Below, one piece after another: positions 16,645 through 24,876 of a stretch of DNA of 61,745 nucleotides. Position numbers and translations under genes: made by a program. The stretch's first letter is position 1. Every line of letters starts with the position of its first letter. The stretch covers positions 1 to 61,745 of the forward strand of contig MGPE01000003.1 of the NCBI GenBank assembly GCA_001797335.1, given 5' to 3'. The DNA comes from Deltaproteobacteria bacterium GWA2_38_16. Lineage in GTDB: Bacteria > Bdellovibrionota > JACOXK01 > 2-02-FULL-40-11. The notes under the pieces were generated by a model. It ran no database searches. It was not told the DNA's origin and worked only from the letters and a program-made list of their open reading frames with translations.

Positions 16645-19254
16645 ATGAGAAAAATATGTGGGTATGAGTGGGTGGCGCCAAAAGAGAGGCTCCGCCGCCG
16701 CGCCCGGAGCGTATGCGAGGACGGACGGTGGAGATTGTCTTTTGGCGACAGGACCCGGAAGATCATATTTTTGTCCCTATGTTTTTGTTTTAGCTCTTTA
16801 AGTTGGGCACAGAAGAACCCTCTATGGCAAATCCAAAAAGAACTTCAAGTCGGTGGTTCTGATATTCCGGTGGTTCCCCTGAAAGCCCAAAAAGCTCTCT
16901 GTGAACTTTCAGAGAAGACAGGAGTGTATAAAATTCTTTTTAATACCTTAGGCGGAAATGAGTGTAAGATAAAAATTCCCCTTCAACCTGTCATCCCGAG
17001 CAAAGCGAGGGATCTCAGTCACAGTGCACTCTTGGCTTTTCGAATTCGAGGGGAAAAAGATGTTCAAAATTTTAATGTAGGATTAGAGGCGAACGGTCAC
17101 ATTGAATACGTTGGTCCCATTTTAGAATATCTTCCCTTTTCTGTCATATCTTCTTGGACGCAAACCGGAATTCCCATTCGGGAATTTGAAGCGAAGGGGG
17201 CCAGTGTTTCCCAAGCGCAATTCCTCGTGTTTGATTTTAATGAGCCGGCTGAGGGAGTTTTAGAAGTAAAAGATGTGGTTTCGGTTCCTCGAAAATCTCA
17301 TTCAGAGCATTGGGACCCCGTGGTTATTCTTCTTTCTCAGTATGATTTAAAACGAGTCAAAGACATTAAAACAATTTCAATGGGACACTATGGCCAAGAG
17401 TTTGGTTGGAAAGTAGGCCAATTGTATCATCATTCCCCTGAAAAATCGTTTTCATCGGGGAAAATTGATATGGGAATGCTTAAGAGTATCCCTCCAACGA
17501 TTGTCGATGGATACGCTAAGATAGCGGATTTCAATAATGGACTTGAAAATCAAGTAGGTGGATTTTTTAATGAATTCCAAAAAGCACCTTCTAAAAGTTT
17601 TGTAACGCTAAATCCAACCATTTTTCGTGGTTCTGTGGGGAGAAGTTTAGAAATTATTTATGAAAAAGAATCTCAAGGATTTTGTGGGGCCTGGGTGCAT
17701 TTTTTTGATTTTAAAAAACCTCCTAAAGAAAGAATCTATTTAGATGCTACAAAGCTTCAGTATTTATCTTTCTGGGTTCGAGGAAAAGAGGGGAAAGAAG
17801 ATGTGTCCATTCAGTTGGCCGATGCCAGTTGGGAAAAAACAGAAGACTCTGTGTATTATGGAAAAATATCTGATTATTTGAAAGGGGGTATTACGACAGA
17901 ATGGCAACGAGTCTTGATACCACTTAAACAAGAGTTTTATAAAAATCTCCACTTTAAAAAATTAGCGGGATTAACTTTTAATTTTCGAGAAAAATCTAAA
18001 GGGACTCTGTATGTGGATGATGTGGCTTTTTTAACGTCTCGAGATTCTTCGCCTTGGGTCAGTGACCCTTCGGCTCAGAATGACAGGGGGGAGCCGGAGA
18101 AGGTGAGTAAAAAGCTCTATAAAGCCATGTGGCTTTGGCATACCGTTCGTCAACTTAAAAATCCAAAAGCTCAAGATGAGTTTTTTAAATTCTGTACTCA
18201 AAATGGCGTTAATCTTATTTTCTTTCAGCTTCAATATGAACTTCAGAAAAAAACAGATGGAACGTATGGCTGTATTTTAAAATATGAGCCAGAGCTTCGA
18301 AAGTTTATTGCTCGTGCTTCTTCTTATCAAATTGAGGTGCAAGCCCTGGATGGATTTAGTCGCTTTGCCTTAAAGCCTTGGCATGAAAAAGTGTATGCCC
18401 AGATTCGATCGATTATTGAATATAATAAACGTGTTTCTTCATCGGAACGCTTTACGGGGATTCATCATGATAATGAGCCTTATTTGATTCCCTCTTATTG
18501 GGGAGTTATTCGCGAAGGGGTCATGAAGCAGTATCTAGAATTGTGTGAAAAATCACAAGCGTTGGTTCAAAATTCAGGCCTTTCTAATTTTGTATTTGGG
18601 GTAGATATCCCTTTTTGGTACGAGGAGGCGAATTTTGATTTTGAAGTTCCCGTTGAAATCACTTGGCGAGGAGTTCGAAAGCCCGCTAGTTTTCATATCA
18701 TTGATATTGTCGATAATGTGGGGATTATGGATTATCGCACCAAAGCGTATGGAGCAGATGGGACCATTGTTCATGGAAGGAATGAAATTTATTATGCCAA
18801 TTCGGCTGGTAAAAAAGTGTTAGTGGGGATTGAAACCTATCCCTTGCCTCATGAAATTTTTGCTATTTTTAGATCCAACCAGCCCGTTCAACTGGCCAAT
18901 CTTTCCCAAAAAATTCAGTTAGATCCAAGACAGCTTTTTATGTTTTTTGATCAATATCAAGAGCTAGGCATTGCCTATATGCGTCGATTTCGAGAAGATT
19001 TAAAAGATACTCCAGAAAGTATTTCTAAAGAAATTTTTAAACTTAAAATTCAAGATAAAGAAGTCATTTTAAAATCAGAAATTGCAGTAGATGTGCCTTC
19101 TTCAAAATTATCTTTTTCTGGGATGAATAAGGATTATTTTTTAAGTATTTATGAGGATACGCAAAACTACTTTATGCATGAGCCTAGTTTTTTTGGAATG
19201 GCGATTCATTATTATGAAACCTATCGACAGCTCATGGAAGGACCTTCTTCATGA
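16645..19254 (+). CDS. Large secreted carbohydrate-active protein with CBM-like and barrel-like parts
   Basis: An 869-residue protein of unknown exact function. Residues about 38-56 (IIFLSLCFCFSSLSWAQ) are a signal peptide preceded by an abnormally long Arg-rich n-region made by a GC-rich palindromic insert. Two jelly-roll-like regions follow; the second (about 320-470, ending GTLYVDDVAFL) looks like a CBM11/CIA30-type carbohydrate-binding fold. The C-terminal third, with GIHHDNEPYLIP near residue 607 and later HEIFAIF, looks like a TIM barrel with an Asp/Glu pair that could be catalytic. Two short dispersed repeats are embedded in frame (16990-17016, 18041-18084). A TTG at 16736 behind GGTGGAGA is an alternative start. 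It overlaps the GT2 gene by ATGA. Confidence 0.75.
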   Translation: MRKICGYEWVAPKERLRRRARSVCEDGRWRLSFGDRTRKIIFLSLCFCFSSLSWAQKNPLWQIQKELQVGGSDIPVVPLKAQKALCELSEKTGVYKILFNTLGGNECKIKIPLQPVIPSKARDLSHSALLAFRIRGEKDVQNFNVGLEANGHIEYVGPILEYLPFSVISSWTQTGIPIREFEAKGASVSQAQFLVFDFNEPAEGVLEVKDVVSVPRKSHSEHWDPVVILLSQYDLKRVKDIKTISMGHYGQEFGWKVGQLYHHSPEKSFSSGKIDMGMLKSIPPTIVDGYAKIADFNNGLENQVGGFFNEFQKAPSKSFVTLNPTIFRGSVGRSLEIIYEKESQGFCGAWVHFFDFKKPPKERIYLDATKLQYLSFWVRGKEGKEDVSIQLADASWEKTEDSVYYGKISDYLKGGITTEWQRVLIPLKQEFYKNLHFKKLAGLTFNFREKSKGTLYVDDVAFLTSRDSSPWVSDPSAQNDRGEPEKVSKKLYKAMWLWHTVRQLKNPKAQDEFFKFCTQNGVNLIFFQLQYELQKKTDGTYGCILKYEPELRKFIARASSYQIEVQALDGFSRFALKPWHEKVYAQIRSIIEYNKRVSSSERFTGIHHDNEPYLIPSYWGVIREGVMKQYLELCEKSQALVQNSGLSNFVFGVDIPFWYEEANFDFEVPVEITWRGVRKPASFHIIDIVDNVGIMDYRTKAYGADGTIVHGRNEIYYANSAGKKVLVGIETYPLPHEIFAIFRSNQPVQLANLSQKIQLDPRQLFMFFDQYQELGIAYMRRFREDLKDTPESISKEIFKLKIQDKEVILKSEIAVDVPSSKLSFSGMNKDYFLSIYEDTQNYFMHEPSFFGMAIHYYETYRQLMEGPSS
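16676..16747. repeat. GC-rich nested palindrome inserted at a gene start
   Basis: Outer arms CGCCAAAAGA (16676-16685) and TCTTTTGGCG (16738-16747) pair perfectly and enclose a very GC-rich core with an inner hairpin GCTCCG (16689-16694)/CGGAGC (16705-16710). Its base composition is unlike everything around it. It lies between the first codons of the 16645 gene and the hydrophobic core of the signal peptide, giving an Arg-rich peptide when translated. Confidence 0.7.
16990..17016 (-). repeat. Dispersed palindromic repeat inside a coding region
   Basis: A 27-base unit which, read on the minus strand, starts GAGATCCCTC and ends TCGGGATGAC, and matches the unit in nnrD (58420-58446) at 23 of 27 positions. 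Its length is a multiple of three and it adds the peptide VIPSKARDL to the 16645 protein without breaking the frame. Confidence 0.75.
18041..18084 (+). repeat. Dispersed palindromic repeat inside a coding region
   Basis: The unit starts GAGATTCTTCG and ends CTCAGAATGAC with a central hairpin GGGTCA-G-TGACCC. The same ends occur in the intergenic element at 51292-51362. It is translated as a Ser/Asp/Pro-rich loop right after the second carbohydrate-binding-like domain of the 16645 protein, a likely interdomain linker. Confidence 0.7.
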
Positions 19255-20777
19255 TGACAGCCATTTTCTTTATTGTTTATTTTTTGCAAGCTTCCATCAT
19301 TGCCTATTTAATTATCTATGACGCGCTGTCTTTGATTTTATTTTTTGTAGCGACGTATAAAATTAAAAACTATGTCCGTTGGGGAAGGGTGTCTAATCTT
19401 AATTTACTCTACGATCATCCCGGACTTCCTTCGGTTTCTTTTTTAATGCCAGCCTATAATGAAGAAAATGCCATTGTGGAAAGCATTAAGTCTCTTATGA
19501 ATCTTCATTATCCCTGTTTCGAGATCATTATTATTAATGACGGATCGACAGATTCTACTTTTAGGCGAGTTAAGAACGCATTTTCCTTTGAGCCTTTTTT
19601 AGGCTCTTATTCATCGACTTTAGGGACTGAAAAAGTACTGGGTATTTATGAAATTCCAAGACAAGAACTAAGGGACAAACCCAATATTGTGCGTATCATT
19701 TTAATAGACAAGAAAAATGGAGGCAAGGCAGATTCTTTAAATGCGGGCATTAATATTGCCCAGCATTCTTATGTTTGCAGTATGGATGCCGATAGTTTGA
19801 TGGATAAACAAGCACTTCTGATTGGAATGAGACCTTTTTTAGATCATCCCGGATATGTTGTAGGTGTAGGAGGGCAAGTAGGAATTGTTAATGGTTGTAT
19901 CGTTGAAAAAGGGAAGGTTCTAAAAGTGGGATTACCTAAGAAATCAATAGAGCGATTTCAAATTGTAGAATATGCCCGATCCTTTAATATAGGACGAACG
20001 GCACTGGCGACTTTAAATTCCCTCGTTGTACTTTCAGGTGTTTTTTCTATTTTTAATCGTGAACTTCTTTTAAAAATCGGGGGCTATTTAACCAAAAACA
20101 TGAAAACAGAAGTGGGCCTTCGATATTGTGGGGCCGTGGATACCGTATGTGAAGACATGGAAATTGTGGTGCGCCTGTATCGATATATTCAAGAAAATAA
20201 AATAAAGGCTAAGATAGAATATCTTCCTTTCCCCCTAGCGTGGACAGAAGCTCCTGCCAGCTATGTTAATTTAGGAAAGCAACGAAATCGGTGGTATCGA
20301 GGATTGATGGAGTCTTTATGGTTTCATAAGCGCATGCTCTTTAATCCCTTTTATGGGAGAACCGGGCTTTTTGCGATGCCCTATCAATTTATTTTTGAAT
20401 TTTTAGGACCGTTGTGTGAATTTTTGGGCTATGTGAGTTTACCTATTTTTTATGTTTTAGGCTATATCCACACACCCTATTTAATTTTATTTTTATTGCT
20501 GGCTATTGTGTATGGGATGTTTTTGTCAGTGCTGACGTTACTCGTAGGGATGTGGATTGGGCCAGGCTATAAAACGGAGTATGGGAACTATAATATTTTC
20601 TTTTCAACCGGCCTTAAGGACATATTATTATTGATATTTTTTGCTCTCTTGTCTAACATTGGATATAGGCAGTATTTGATGATGTGGCAGGTTAAAGGAT
20701 TTGTGGACTTTCTTAAAGGCAAAAAATCTTGGGAAAAGTTCGAACATACCGGTTTTCAGCAGTCATCCTCTTCTTAG
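19251..20777 (+). CDS. Processive family 2 glycosyltransferase (glycan synthase)
   Basis: A 508-residue inner-membrane glycosyltransferase of the PgaC/cellulose synthase/hyaluronan synthase type. Hydrophobic N-terminal segments (about 1-38) precede the GT-A domain with PAYNEEN, INDGST (about residue 95), MDADS (about 178), the catalytic base region CEDMEIVVRLY and the processivity motif QRNRWYRG (about 344-351). At least three membrane segments close the protein. No PilZ domain is visible. The product is a beta-linked polysaccharide of unknown monomer. It overlaps the TPR/barrel gene by 49 bases, consistent with synthase and exporter made together. Confidence 0.9.
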   Translation: MMTAIFFIVYFLQASIIAYLIIYDALSLILFFVATYKIKNYVRWGRVSNLNLLYDHPGLPSVSFLMPAYNEENAIVESIKSLMNLHYPCFEIIIINDGSTDSTFRRVKNAFSFEPFLGSYSSTLGTEKVLGIYEIPRQELRDKPNIVRIILIDKKNGGKADSLNAGINIAQHSYVCSMDADSLMDKQALLIGMRPFLDHPGYVVGVGGQVGIVNGCIVEKGKVLKVGLPKKSIERFQIVEYARSFNIGRTALATLNSLVVLSGVFSIFNRELLLKIGGYLTKNMKTEVGLRYCGAVDTVCEDMEIVVRLYRYIQENKIKAKIEYLPFPLAWTEAPASYVNLGKQRNRWYRGLMESLWFHKRMLFNPFYGRTGLFAMPYQFIFEFLGPLCEFLGYVSLPIFYVLGYIHTPYLILFLLLAIVYGMFLSVLTLLVGMWIGPGYKTEYGNYNIFFSTGLKDILLLIFFALLSNIGYRQYLMMWQVKGFVDFLKGKKSWEKFEHTGFQQSSSS

Positions 20778-22777
20778 CATTTCTCTTTAGTTTTCATCTG
20801 GCTTTTCCTCAGGATTTTTCAAAAGACATTGATCATTATCGAAAGCTGGTTAGAGAAAACCCCAATAATATTGAAGCACTGGTGCAGTTGGCCAAGTATT
20901 TGAGTTGGAGTGGACGATGGGATGAATCTATTGATATTTATAAAGAGGCCTTAAAAAAACAACCGGGGAATGTCGATGCGGAACTTGGCTTAGCGGCTGT
21001 TTATTCTTGGCAAAAAAAATATTCTGAATCCATTCGACTTTATAAAGGGATTTTAGCAAAACATCCGGATCATATAGATGCCATGACAGGATTGGCCAGA
21101 GTCTATAGCTTTCAAGGCAGTCATACTCAATCCATTCAAATCTTTCAAAAATCTTTAAAATATGATTCTGAAAATAAAGAATCTTTATTGGGATTAGGTC
21201 GAGTGTATAGCTGGAATAAGCAGTATGTGGAGAGCGAAAAAGTATATCGTAAACTTCTCCAAAAATATCCAAAAGATCCAGAAGTGCTTAAAGGGTTAGC
21301 CGATACGTATAAATGGAGTGGGCAATATACCAAGGGCATTGATATTGAGCTTAAGATCTTAGAAATGACGCCTAAAAATATAGATAGCCATATATCAATT
21401 GGGTATATGTATGGGGAATTAGGTGCCATTAAGCAAAGTATTCATTGGTATGAAAAAGCCGCTAAAATTGATCCCGAGCGGGGAGATATTCAGGCCCATT
21501 TAGGGATGTTATATAGCCACACAGCTCAAGTGGATGCGGCTGCTACTGCTTTTAAAAAGGCCATTTCGCTGCAAGAACGAGATATCCAAAGTTATATTTC
21601 CTTGGGACGCGTGTATAGCTGGCAAAATAAAATAGAGGAATCCGAAAAGCTCTATAAGAAAGCGTTAGAAATTAACCCTCAAAGTGCGGGAGCATATGCT
21701 GGACTAGGACAGCTTTACTTTTTTAATGGGCAGTGGAGAAAATCAATTGAATATTACAAAAAAAGTTTATCCATTGATCCTTCGTATGTGGAATCGCTTC
21801 AAGGGTTAAAACGGGTGAGTCTTTTAAAAGCGCCGGTGTATATTACCCGATATAATTTATTTGTGAATAATTACCACAGTGCGTTGACCAATCAGTTAAC
21901 CAATAAAGAATATCAGCATGTGTTTTCCCATGAGCTTACTTATAAATTTGATGCCAATAAGTTGATCGAAGCCAGGGCACTGCTGACCCAATATGCTTCT
22001 AGGGATGCTGAGACCGGTTTTCGAGATTATCTTTATAATGAAAAAATTATGTCTTTAAGGCTGGATTATCCTGTGTGGAAAGATCGACTTTTTTTCTCTG
22101 GAAGGTATGATCAGGAGCTTTTTGAAAATGCCGGCCATCCTCATACCTATAATTTCCGCACTGATGAATGGTTTTCGTCTGGATATAGTTTACTTCGATA
22201 TGAAAAAGGTCCTTTCTTTTCAATTCTTTCTTTTTCCGCTGAACCCAACGTAACTACTCGAGCCGGTGGAACGCTGAATGTAGATCATTTGGCTAGTTAT
22301 GGGATTTCTTCTAGTTATGATTTTAGTGAATATCTTTCAACAATTGCGACATTCTTTTTTAATGATTATACCAAAGGAACTCGGGATCGCAGAGATTGGA
22401 AGGGGATTATCAATTATCGTCTGCCATTTTTTAAGAATTTGGAGCTGGGGTATGAGATGCGGTTTAGAGATCATCCGGCAGAATTGACCCGTTCGGGCAC
22501 ATTTCGACTTCAGGAGCGGTTTTTAAAAGATAAGCTTTTGGTGGAGGGACTGTATCGACTGGATTCTGTCATTGCGAGTGAAAACTATGGGATGACAAAT
22601 AAACATATTTTTCAAACTTTTATTTCCTATCCTTTATTGGATTGGGTGATTTTAACAACTGATACGACGTTTCAAATTAATAAGGGAGCAGATCCTGATA
22701 ATTTTAAAGCCTTTCGGCACTATATTACTTTTCTCTTAGACTGGAAAGCCGTGCGGGGAGGCTACTACAAAGACTGA
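20729..22777 (+). CDS. TPR protein with outer-membrane beta-barrel (polysaccharide exporter type)
   Basis: A 682-residue protein with a signal peptide (about 1-28, cleaved after AFPQ), roughly ten tetratricopeptide repeats (residues about 30-365; units such as DAELGLAAVYSWQKKY and GAYAGLGQLYFFNGQW), and a C-terminal region of alternating aromatic strands (about 367-682) that resembles a YaiO/BcsC/PgaA-type outer-membrane barrel. This layout is known from exporters that move polysaccharide across the periplasm and outer membrane. The start is a TTG inside the GT2 gene; it is the only in-frame start that precedes the signal peptide. It is probably the export partner of the GT2 synthase. Confidence 0.82.
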   Translation: MGKVRTYRFSAVILFLAFLFSFHLAFPQDFSKDIDHYRKLVRENPNNIEALVQLAKYLSWSGRWDESIDIYKEALKKQPGNVDAELGLAAVYSWQKKYSESIRLYKGILAKHPDHIDAMTGLARVYSFQGSHTQSIQIFQKSLKYDSENKESLLGLGRVYSWNKQYVESEKVYRKLLQKYPKDPEVLKGLADTYKWSGQYTKGIDIELKILEMTPKNIDSHISIGYMYGELGAIKQSIHWYEKAAKIDPERGDIQAHLGMLYSHTAQVDAAATAFKKAISLQERDIQSYISLGRVYSWQNKIEESEKLYKKALEINPQSAGAYAGLGQLYFFNGQWRKSIEYYKKSLSIDPSYVESLQGLKRVSLLKAPVYITRYNLFVNNYHSALTNQLTNKEYQHVFSHELTYKFDANKLIEARALLTQYASRDAETGFRDYLYNEKIMSLRLDYPVWKDRLFFSGRYDQELFENAGHPHTYNFRTDEWFSSGYSLLRYEKGPFFSILSFSAEPNVTTRAGGTLNVDHLASYGISSSYDFSEYLSTIATFFFNDYTKGTRDRRDWKGIINYRLPFFKNLELGYEMRFRDHPAELTRSGTFRLQERFLKDKLLVEGLYRLDSVIASENYGMTNKHIFQTFISYPLLDWVILTTDTTFQINKGADPDNFKAFRHYITFLLDWKAVRGGYYKD

Positions 22778-22817
22778 GGGTGACAGGACCCATGAATTTT
22801 CTTTTAATGAGATTTTA

Positions 22818-23633
22818 ATGAGAATAAAGCAGGCTCCATTGATATTACATGAGAGAAGAGTTAATATTAAATTAGTAGAACGTGTGTTGATGTGGGTGGT
22901 CTTGGTATCCGCTCCAACTCAGGATATGACCCGTTCTTATGATACAGTTTTTAGAGAAAGTGGACATTTGGAATATAGGATTAGCGGAGGAAACTTAAAA
23001 CCGAGTACTCCTTTTGAATGGGAGAAAAAAGTTGGACTTCGAAAGCTCTATCTCATCTGGAGTGGAGCTAAAAAAGTGGAGGTAAATGGTACGGAAATAA
23101 GAGCCCAAAAAATTTATACAATAACGGAACAGAAGACAGAGATAATGGCAGCAATTTCAGAAGTGAGTTCTGTTTTTAAGAAAGAAGGAATGTATACGAT
23201 TAAAGGGATCGATATGAAAGAAGCTCCTTTTCAAGGCTACGCAGTGATTGAAGTAGTTGAAGAAGCAAAGGCTCCCTTAAGAGAAATTGTGGTGAAAGCA
23301 GGAATGGCACGACTAAAACCGGGAGAACTCTATACCGTAGAGATGTTGGAAAAAGGAGAAAAGGGGAAAAAAGGAATGATTAGCCGATTTTCAGTGATCG
23401 GTGGGAATGGAAAAGCTGGAAACGGCAGTTCAAATTTATTAAATGGGGTTACTGTCAGTGGAAAGGATGATTGGGATGGTTCGAGTGGGATAAGGTGGGA
23501 TATAGATGATTACGATGTCAAAGAATTTAAGATTTTGTCAGAAAAAGGAGTGAGGTGGTCGATGGATCCTCTACTTCAGTGGCTTTATCCGATTGGAGCG
23601 GTGGTTCAGATCGACCTAGAAGAAGGAAGGTGA
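22818..23633 (+). CDS. Unknown exported or periplasmic protein in exosortase operon
   Basis: A 271-residue protein that I do not recognise. A short hydrophobic stretch (VLMWVVLVSA, about residues 23-32) could be a signal peptide with a long basic n-region, so the true start may be a later codon near 22884-22890. The body is rich in beta-type sequence, and near the C-terminus a Gly/Asp-rich stretch (NGSSNLLNGVTVSG, then DDWDGSSG and WDIDDYDV) could be a calcium-binding or jelly-roll edge; weak resemblance to DUF3344-like domains is felt, not proven. It lies 5 bases before the PEP-CTERM-like gene with a shared GGTGAGG site, so the two are likely co-translated. Confidence 0.65.
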   Translation: MRIKQAPLILHERRVNIKLVERVLMWVVLVSAPTQDMTRSYDTVFRESGHLEYRISGGNLKPSTPFEWEKKVGLRKLYLIWSGAKKVEVNGTEIRAQKIYTITEQKTEIMAAISEVSSVFKKEGMYTIKGIDMKEAPFQGYAVIEVVEEAKAPLREIVVKAGMARLKPGELYTVEMLEKGEKGKKGMISRFSVIGGNGKAGNGSSNLLNGVTVSGKDDWDGSSGIRWDIDDYDVKEFKILSEKGVRWSMDPLLQWLYPIGAVVQIDLEEGR

Positions 23634-23638
23634 GGACC

Positions 23639-24040
23639 ATGAAAAAGATACTCTTTACAACGATGGTGATGGGATTATTCCTCATCATGCAGGGAAGTTA
23701 TACAATTGCCGAGGAAATTACTCGAAGTGTTTCTACTCCCAATGTGCAAGCTTCTGGAACCGTGAGTAATACTGCTACGGCCACAACCGGTGCAACGGTT
23801 ACCCGAGAACCGGGTCAAGTGACGATTAGTGGGATTGCTTCTGCGGTAGGAGTGGTCGACACAAGAACCGTGCAAGGATCTGCCAGTGGAACGTTAAGAA
23901 TCCGATGGGGGAGAGGAACACTGGAACGACAACCTATGCTTCCTCCAGGTGCGCCTGAAATGAATGGGCTTTGGATGTTTGGAGTTGGATTTGTGGTATT
24001 TGGATTTGGTTTGCTGCGGACTCGAAAATATCTATGGTAA
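23639..24040 (+). CDS. Small exosortase substrate with PEP-CTERM-like tail
   Basis: A 133-residue secreted protein: signal peptide 1-24 (MKKILFTT to YTIA), a mature part of only about 80 residues rich in Ser, Thr, Ala, Gly and Val without Cys, then a C-terminal tripartite signal of Pro106-Glu107-Met, a hydrophobic helix (about 111-126) and a basic end RTRKYLW. This is the layout of PEP-CTERM sorting signals removed by exosortases. The gene overlaps the exosortase start by 7 bases, so it is very likely the dedicated substrate. Many Ser/Thr residues could be glycosylated. The start at 23639 has GGTGAGG just before it; an upstream in-frame ATG lies within the previous gene. Confidence 0.8.
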   Translation: MKKILFTTMVMGLFLIMQGSYTIAEEITRSVSTPNVQASGTVSNTATATTGATVTREPGQVTISGIASAVGVVDTRTVQGSASGTLRIRWGRGTLERQPMLPPGAPEMNGLWMFGVGFVVFGFGLLRTRKYLW

Positions 24041-24876
24041 ATAAAGCAGGAGCAGCATTGGTGATTCTTCTCTGTGCTGCTCTTACGTATGTGTTGTTTG
24101 GTTCTTTTTTTCAATATCTATGGCTGACGTGGAAAATGGATCCCTTTTATGCCCATGGGGCTGCGATTGGTGGTCTTAGCATTTTTCTCTATTTTAAATT
24201 TATTTGGGAACACAGATCTTCTTCTATTTTAGGATTATATCAACAAAACATTCTTTTTTCACTTTTGTATTTTTCCCTATTTCTTTTTTTCTTTGTATTT
24301 GGAATTAAAACCCATCTTCCTTTTTTAGGGGGGATGGCCTTTGTATGTTGGTTTATCGCGCTTCAGTGTTTATGGTTTGACCTTTCTTTTTGGAAGGAAT
24401 TTTCATTTCCTGGAGTTTATTTTTTATGGGCGGTGCCTTTGCCGTATCTATCGGAGTTTTCAGGTAGGCTTCAGATCGTTATTGCTTCTCTCTGTGCATC
24501 CATTATTCGTGGTCTGGGTTATTCTATTATTCAAGACGGAATCCGGCTACAATTACCCAATGCCAGTTTTCAGATTGCGTCAGATTGTACGGGAATTAAA
24601 TCATGGCTTGTCCTTTTTTCTCTAGCATCCTTTTTTCTTTATTTTTTAAAGATACGTTTTCAGACAAAACTCATGATTTTTGTAAGTCTTTTGCCTTTGG
24701 CTTTTGTGGTTAATCTCATGAGAGTAACTGTTTTGATTCTGGTTGGGCATTACGCGGGCGAGGTGATTGCTATGAACTATTGGCATGATTTTTCAGGAAT
24801 CTTTTTTTACGGTGTATCAACGCTTTTAATTCTGGGGATTTCAGGGTGTCTTATAAAATTTTTCGACTCATTTTAG
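24034..24876 (+). CDS. Exosortase (exosortase/archaeosortase family)
   Basis: A 280-residue multi-pass inner-membrane cysteine protease-transpeptidase. The three family residues are present in order: Cys185 in SDCTGIKSW, Arg230 in VNLMRVTVLI and His251 in YWHDFSGIFFYG. Eight or so hydrophobic segments surround them. Exosortases process PEP-CTERM-type tails at the periplasmic face. I chose the ATG at 24034, which overlaps the substrate stop; an ATG 63 bases upstream would lie wholly within the substrate gene. The 3' end overlaps the EpsI fusion gene by 31 bases. The subfamily (XrtA-type letter) cannot be assigned by eye. Confidence 0.9.
   Translation: MVNKAGAALVILLCAALTYVLFGSFFQYLWLTWKMDPFYAHGAAIGGLSIFLYFKFIWEHRSSSILGLYQQNILFSLLYFSLFLFFFVFGIKTHLPFLGGMAFVCWFIALQCLWFDLSFWKEFSFPGVYFLWAVPLPYLSEFSGRLQIVIASLCASIIRGLGYSIIQDGIRLQLPNASFQIASDCTGIKSWLVLFSLASFFLYFLKIRFQTKLMIFVSLLPLAFVVNLMRVTVLILVGHYAGEVIAMNYWHDFSGIFFYGVSTLLILGISGCLIKFFDSF

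Noticed and set aside
16645-16760. Riboswitch or attenuator in the GC-rich stretch after GH94
   Set aside because: No known riboswitch core was recognised, and the stretch is better explained as an inserted palindromic element, since the frame continues through it.
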